Source of the DNA: Deferribacteres bacterium
Lineage (GTDB): Bacteria; Nitrospirota; Thermodesulfovibrionia; UBA6902
DNA length: 6,305 nucleotides
Reading direction: 5' to 3'
Assembly (NCBI GenBank): GCA_013152795.1
Contig: JAADFS010000091.1
Coordinates: forward strand, 1 to 6,305
The notes under the pieces are model-generated. The model was not told where the DNA came from, did no database searches, and saw only the letters and a list, made by a program, of their open reading frames with translations. This document shows positions 5,218 to 6,305 of the stretch, piece by piece; within the stretch, counting starts at the first letter, position 1; each line of letters opens with the position of its first letter. Both the position numbers and the translations under genes were made by a program.

Positions 5218-6060
5218 ATGGGTGTGATGACTGAAGGGAAGATCACGGATATAAATGAATTAAAAAAAATTGCAAAAAACGTACGTATAAATATCCTGCA
5301 TATGCTGACGCTGGCGGGTTCGGGACATACGGGCGGTTCCCTGTCTGCCGTGGATGTGGCCGTGGCGATATATTTTTCCAGAATGAAGTTTAATCCCGCA
5401 GACCCCTCATGGGAGGAAAGGGACAGGTTTGTCCTGTCAAAGGGCCACGCCGCCCCCCTGATCTATGCCATCATGGCGGAGGCCGGCTATTTCCGGGAAG
5501 ACACCATCAAAACCCTCAGAAAGACCGGCTCCCCCCTGCAGGGCCACCCGTGCTCTGCAATGCTGCCCGGTATAGAAATATCAACCGGCTCCCTCGGCCA
5601 GGGGCTGTCGGTCGCCAACGGCATGGCCCTGGGGCTGAGGCTCGACGGCAACCCCGCGCGGGTATACTGTATCATGGGCGACGGAGAGGTGCAGGAGGGG
5701 CAGGTGTGGGAAGCCGCAATGACCGCGGCCCATTATAAGATCGACAATATCTGCGCCGTTGTTGACAACAACGGGCTGCAGATAGACGGCCCGGTTGAGA
5801 AAGTCATGGGGATCGAACCCCTGCATGAGAAGTGGGCGGCGTTCGGCTGGCACGTCATGGATATAGACGGGCATAACATGCAGGAGATCATCGACGCCCT
5901 TGATGAGGCTGAAACAGTCAAGGGCAAACCATCCATAATAATCGCCCGTACAACCAAGGGCAAGGGTGTATCTTTCTTTGAAAATAAAGTAGAATATCAC
6001 GGAGTGGCCCCTACACAGGAGGAGTTCGACAGGGCGGTAAAGGAGATTCATGATGACTGA
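5218..6060 (+). CDS. tktN: Transketolase, N-terminal (thiamine-diphosphate binding) subunit
   Basis: 280 residues, normal for the N-terminal half of a split transketolase. With its partner it transfers two-carbon ketol units between sugar phosphates in the non-oxidative pentose phosphate pathway, in the cytoplasm. Visible motifs in order: GSGHTGGSLSAVDVAVAIYF (34-53, transketolase signature with His37), LSKGHAAPL (73-81), GSLGQGLSVANG (124-135), and the diphosphate/Mg-binding GDGE (154-157) followed 26 residues later by NN (184-185). TTKGKGVSFFEN (245-256) and YHG (260-262) close the domain. The ATG at 5218 is chosen because GAGGAG lies six bases upstream and the reading MGVMTEGK fits the family start. 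The frame continues upstream to a TTG at 5080, but that extension has no ribosome binding site and crosses both the promoter and its dyad. The next gene overlaps the end of this one, so the subunits are translationally coupled. Confidence 0.96.
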   Translation: MGVMTEGKITDINELKKIAKNVRINILHMLTLAGSGHTGGSLSAVDVAVAIYFSRMKFNPADPSWEERDRFVLSKGHAAPLIYAIMAEAGYFREDTIKTLRKTGSPLQGHPCSAMLPGIEISTGSLGQGLSVANGMALGLRLDGNPARVYCIMGDGEVQEGQVWEAAMTAAHYKIDNICAVVDNNGLQIDGPVEKVMGIEPLHEKWAAFGWHVMDIDGHNMQEIIDALDEAETVKGKPSIIIARTTKGKGVSFFENKVEYHGVAPTQEEFDRAVKEIHDD

Positions 6061-6305
6061 ACTTCATAAGACGCAGCAGAAGGCGCAAGCCTCCGTACCG
6101 CCTCATTCAGGGCATGTTACCCAGAGAAAGCCCAAGGCCACGAGAGAGGCTTACGGCGAAACCCTGCTTGAGCTCGGCAAGAGACGCCCGGACATTGTAG
6201 CCCTTGACGCCGACCTGTCGGGATCAACGAAGACGGCTAAGTTCGCAAAGGAGTTCCCCGACAGGTTTTTTAATATGGGGGTGGCGGAACAGGATATGAT
6301 AGGAA
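6053..6305 (+). CDS. tktC: Transketolase, C-terminal subunit (3' end outside window)
   Basis: The first 84 residues are visible. The frame starts at tandem ATGs (6050 and 6053), and AGGAG at 6041-6045 lies seven bases from the second, which is therefore preferred. The start overlaps the preceding gene's stop by eight bases (ATGACTGA), indicating translational coupling. The pyrimidine-binding domain begins at about residue 26 with RKPKATREAYGETLLELG, then IVALDADLSGSTKTAKFA (48-65) and FFNMGVAEQDMIG (72-84), where Glu79 of the AEQ motif is the conserved glutamate that activates thiamine diphosphate. It supplies the second half of the active site formed with the N-terminal subunit. About 25 polar residues precede the usual family start, with no alternative ATG or GTG in between. 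1-Deoxyxylulose-5-phosphate synthase has related motifs, but the split arrangement and the N-terminal partner favour transketolase. Confidence 0.95.
   Translation, partial: MTELHKTQQKAQASVPPHSGHVTQRKPKATREAYGETLLELGKRRPDIVALDADLSGSTKTAKFAKEFPDRFFNMGVAEQDMIG

Overview
The window comes from a Gram-negative bacterium. It encodes an inner-membrane RND/MMPL exporter, a periplasmic LolA-like protein and an outer-membrane beta-barrel protein, each with the expected export signals or membrane segments. A split (two-subunit) transketolase and moderately high GC suit lineages such as Nitrospirota or Desulfobacterota better than enterics. That placement is inference only; no rRNA or other marker gene is present.

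Layout. (1) Positions 1-1949 (+) hold the 3' part of an RND/MMPL exporter gene, cut by the window edge. (2) Positions 1950-2204 contain no convincing gene. They carry two copies of a short repeat, a possible terminator and a possible promoter. (3) Positions 2205-2873 (+) encode a 222-residue protein with the Cys/His/Asp motif set of YopT/AvrPphB-type (peptidase C58) cysteine proteases. (4) Positions 2874-2974 separate convergent genes and hold a 72-bp imperfect palindrome made from the same repeat. (5) A two-gene minus-strand operon, read from 5003 down to 2975, encodes a LolA-like periplasmic protein followed by an outer-membrane beta-barrel protein. (6) Positions 5004-5217 are a divergent promoter region with another copy of the repeat. 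(7) Positions 5218-6305 (+) encode the transketolase N-terminal subunit and the beginning of the C-terminal subunit, with overlapping reading frames.

How the genes fit together. RND permease, LolA-like protein and beta-barrel protein are a recurring genomic association, thought to move hydrophobic or lipid-like material between inner and outer membranes. Here the trio is broken up: the RND gene points right, the other two point left, and the C58-like gene lies between them. The split coincides with the repeat family (core AACCTTAATGTTGCATAAA). Two copies form a perfect 23-bp inverted pair, 2110-2132 and 5022-5044, bounding the whole C58/beta-barrel/LolA block. Inverting that block would put RND, LolA-like and beta-barrel genes in one direction. 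Copies 2 and 3 are also a perfect 19-bp direct repeat flanking the C58-like gene alone, as if it were a cassette. The transketolase pair is an independent housekeeping unit of the non-oxidative pentose phosphate pathway.

The most interesting content is therefore the C58-like protease gene in an unexpected setting and the repeat family that brackets it and may have rearranged the locus.
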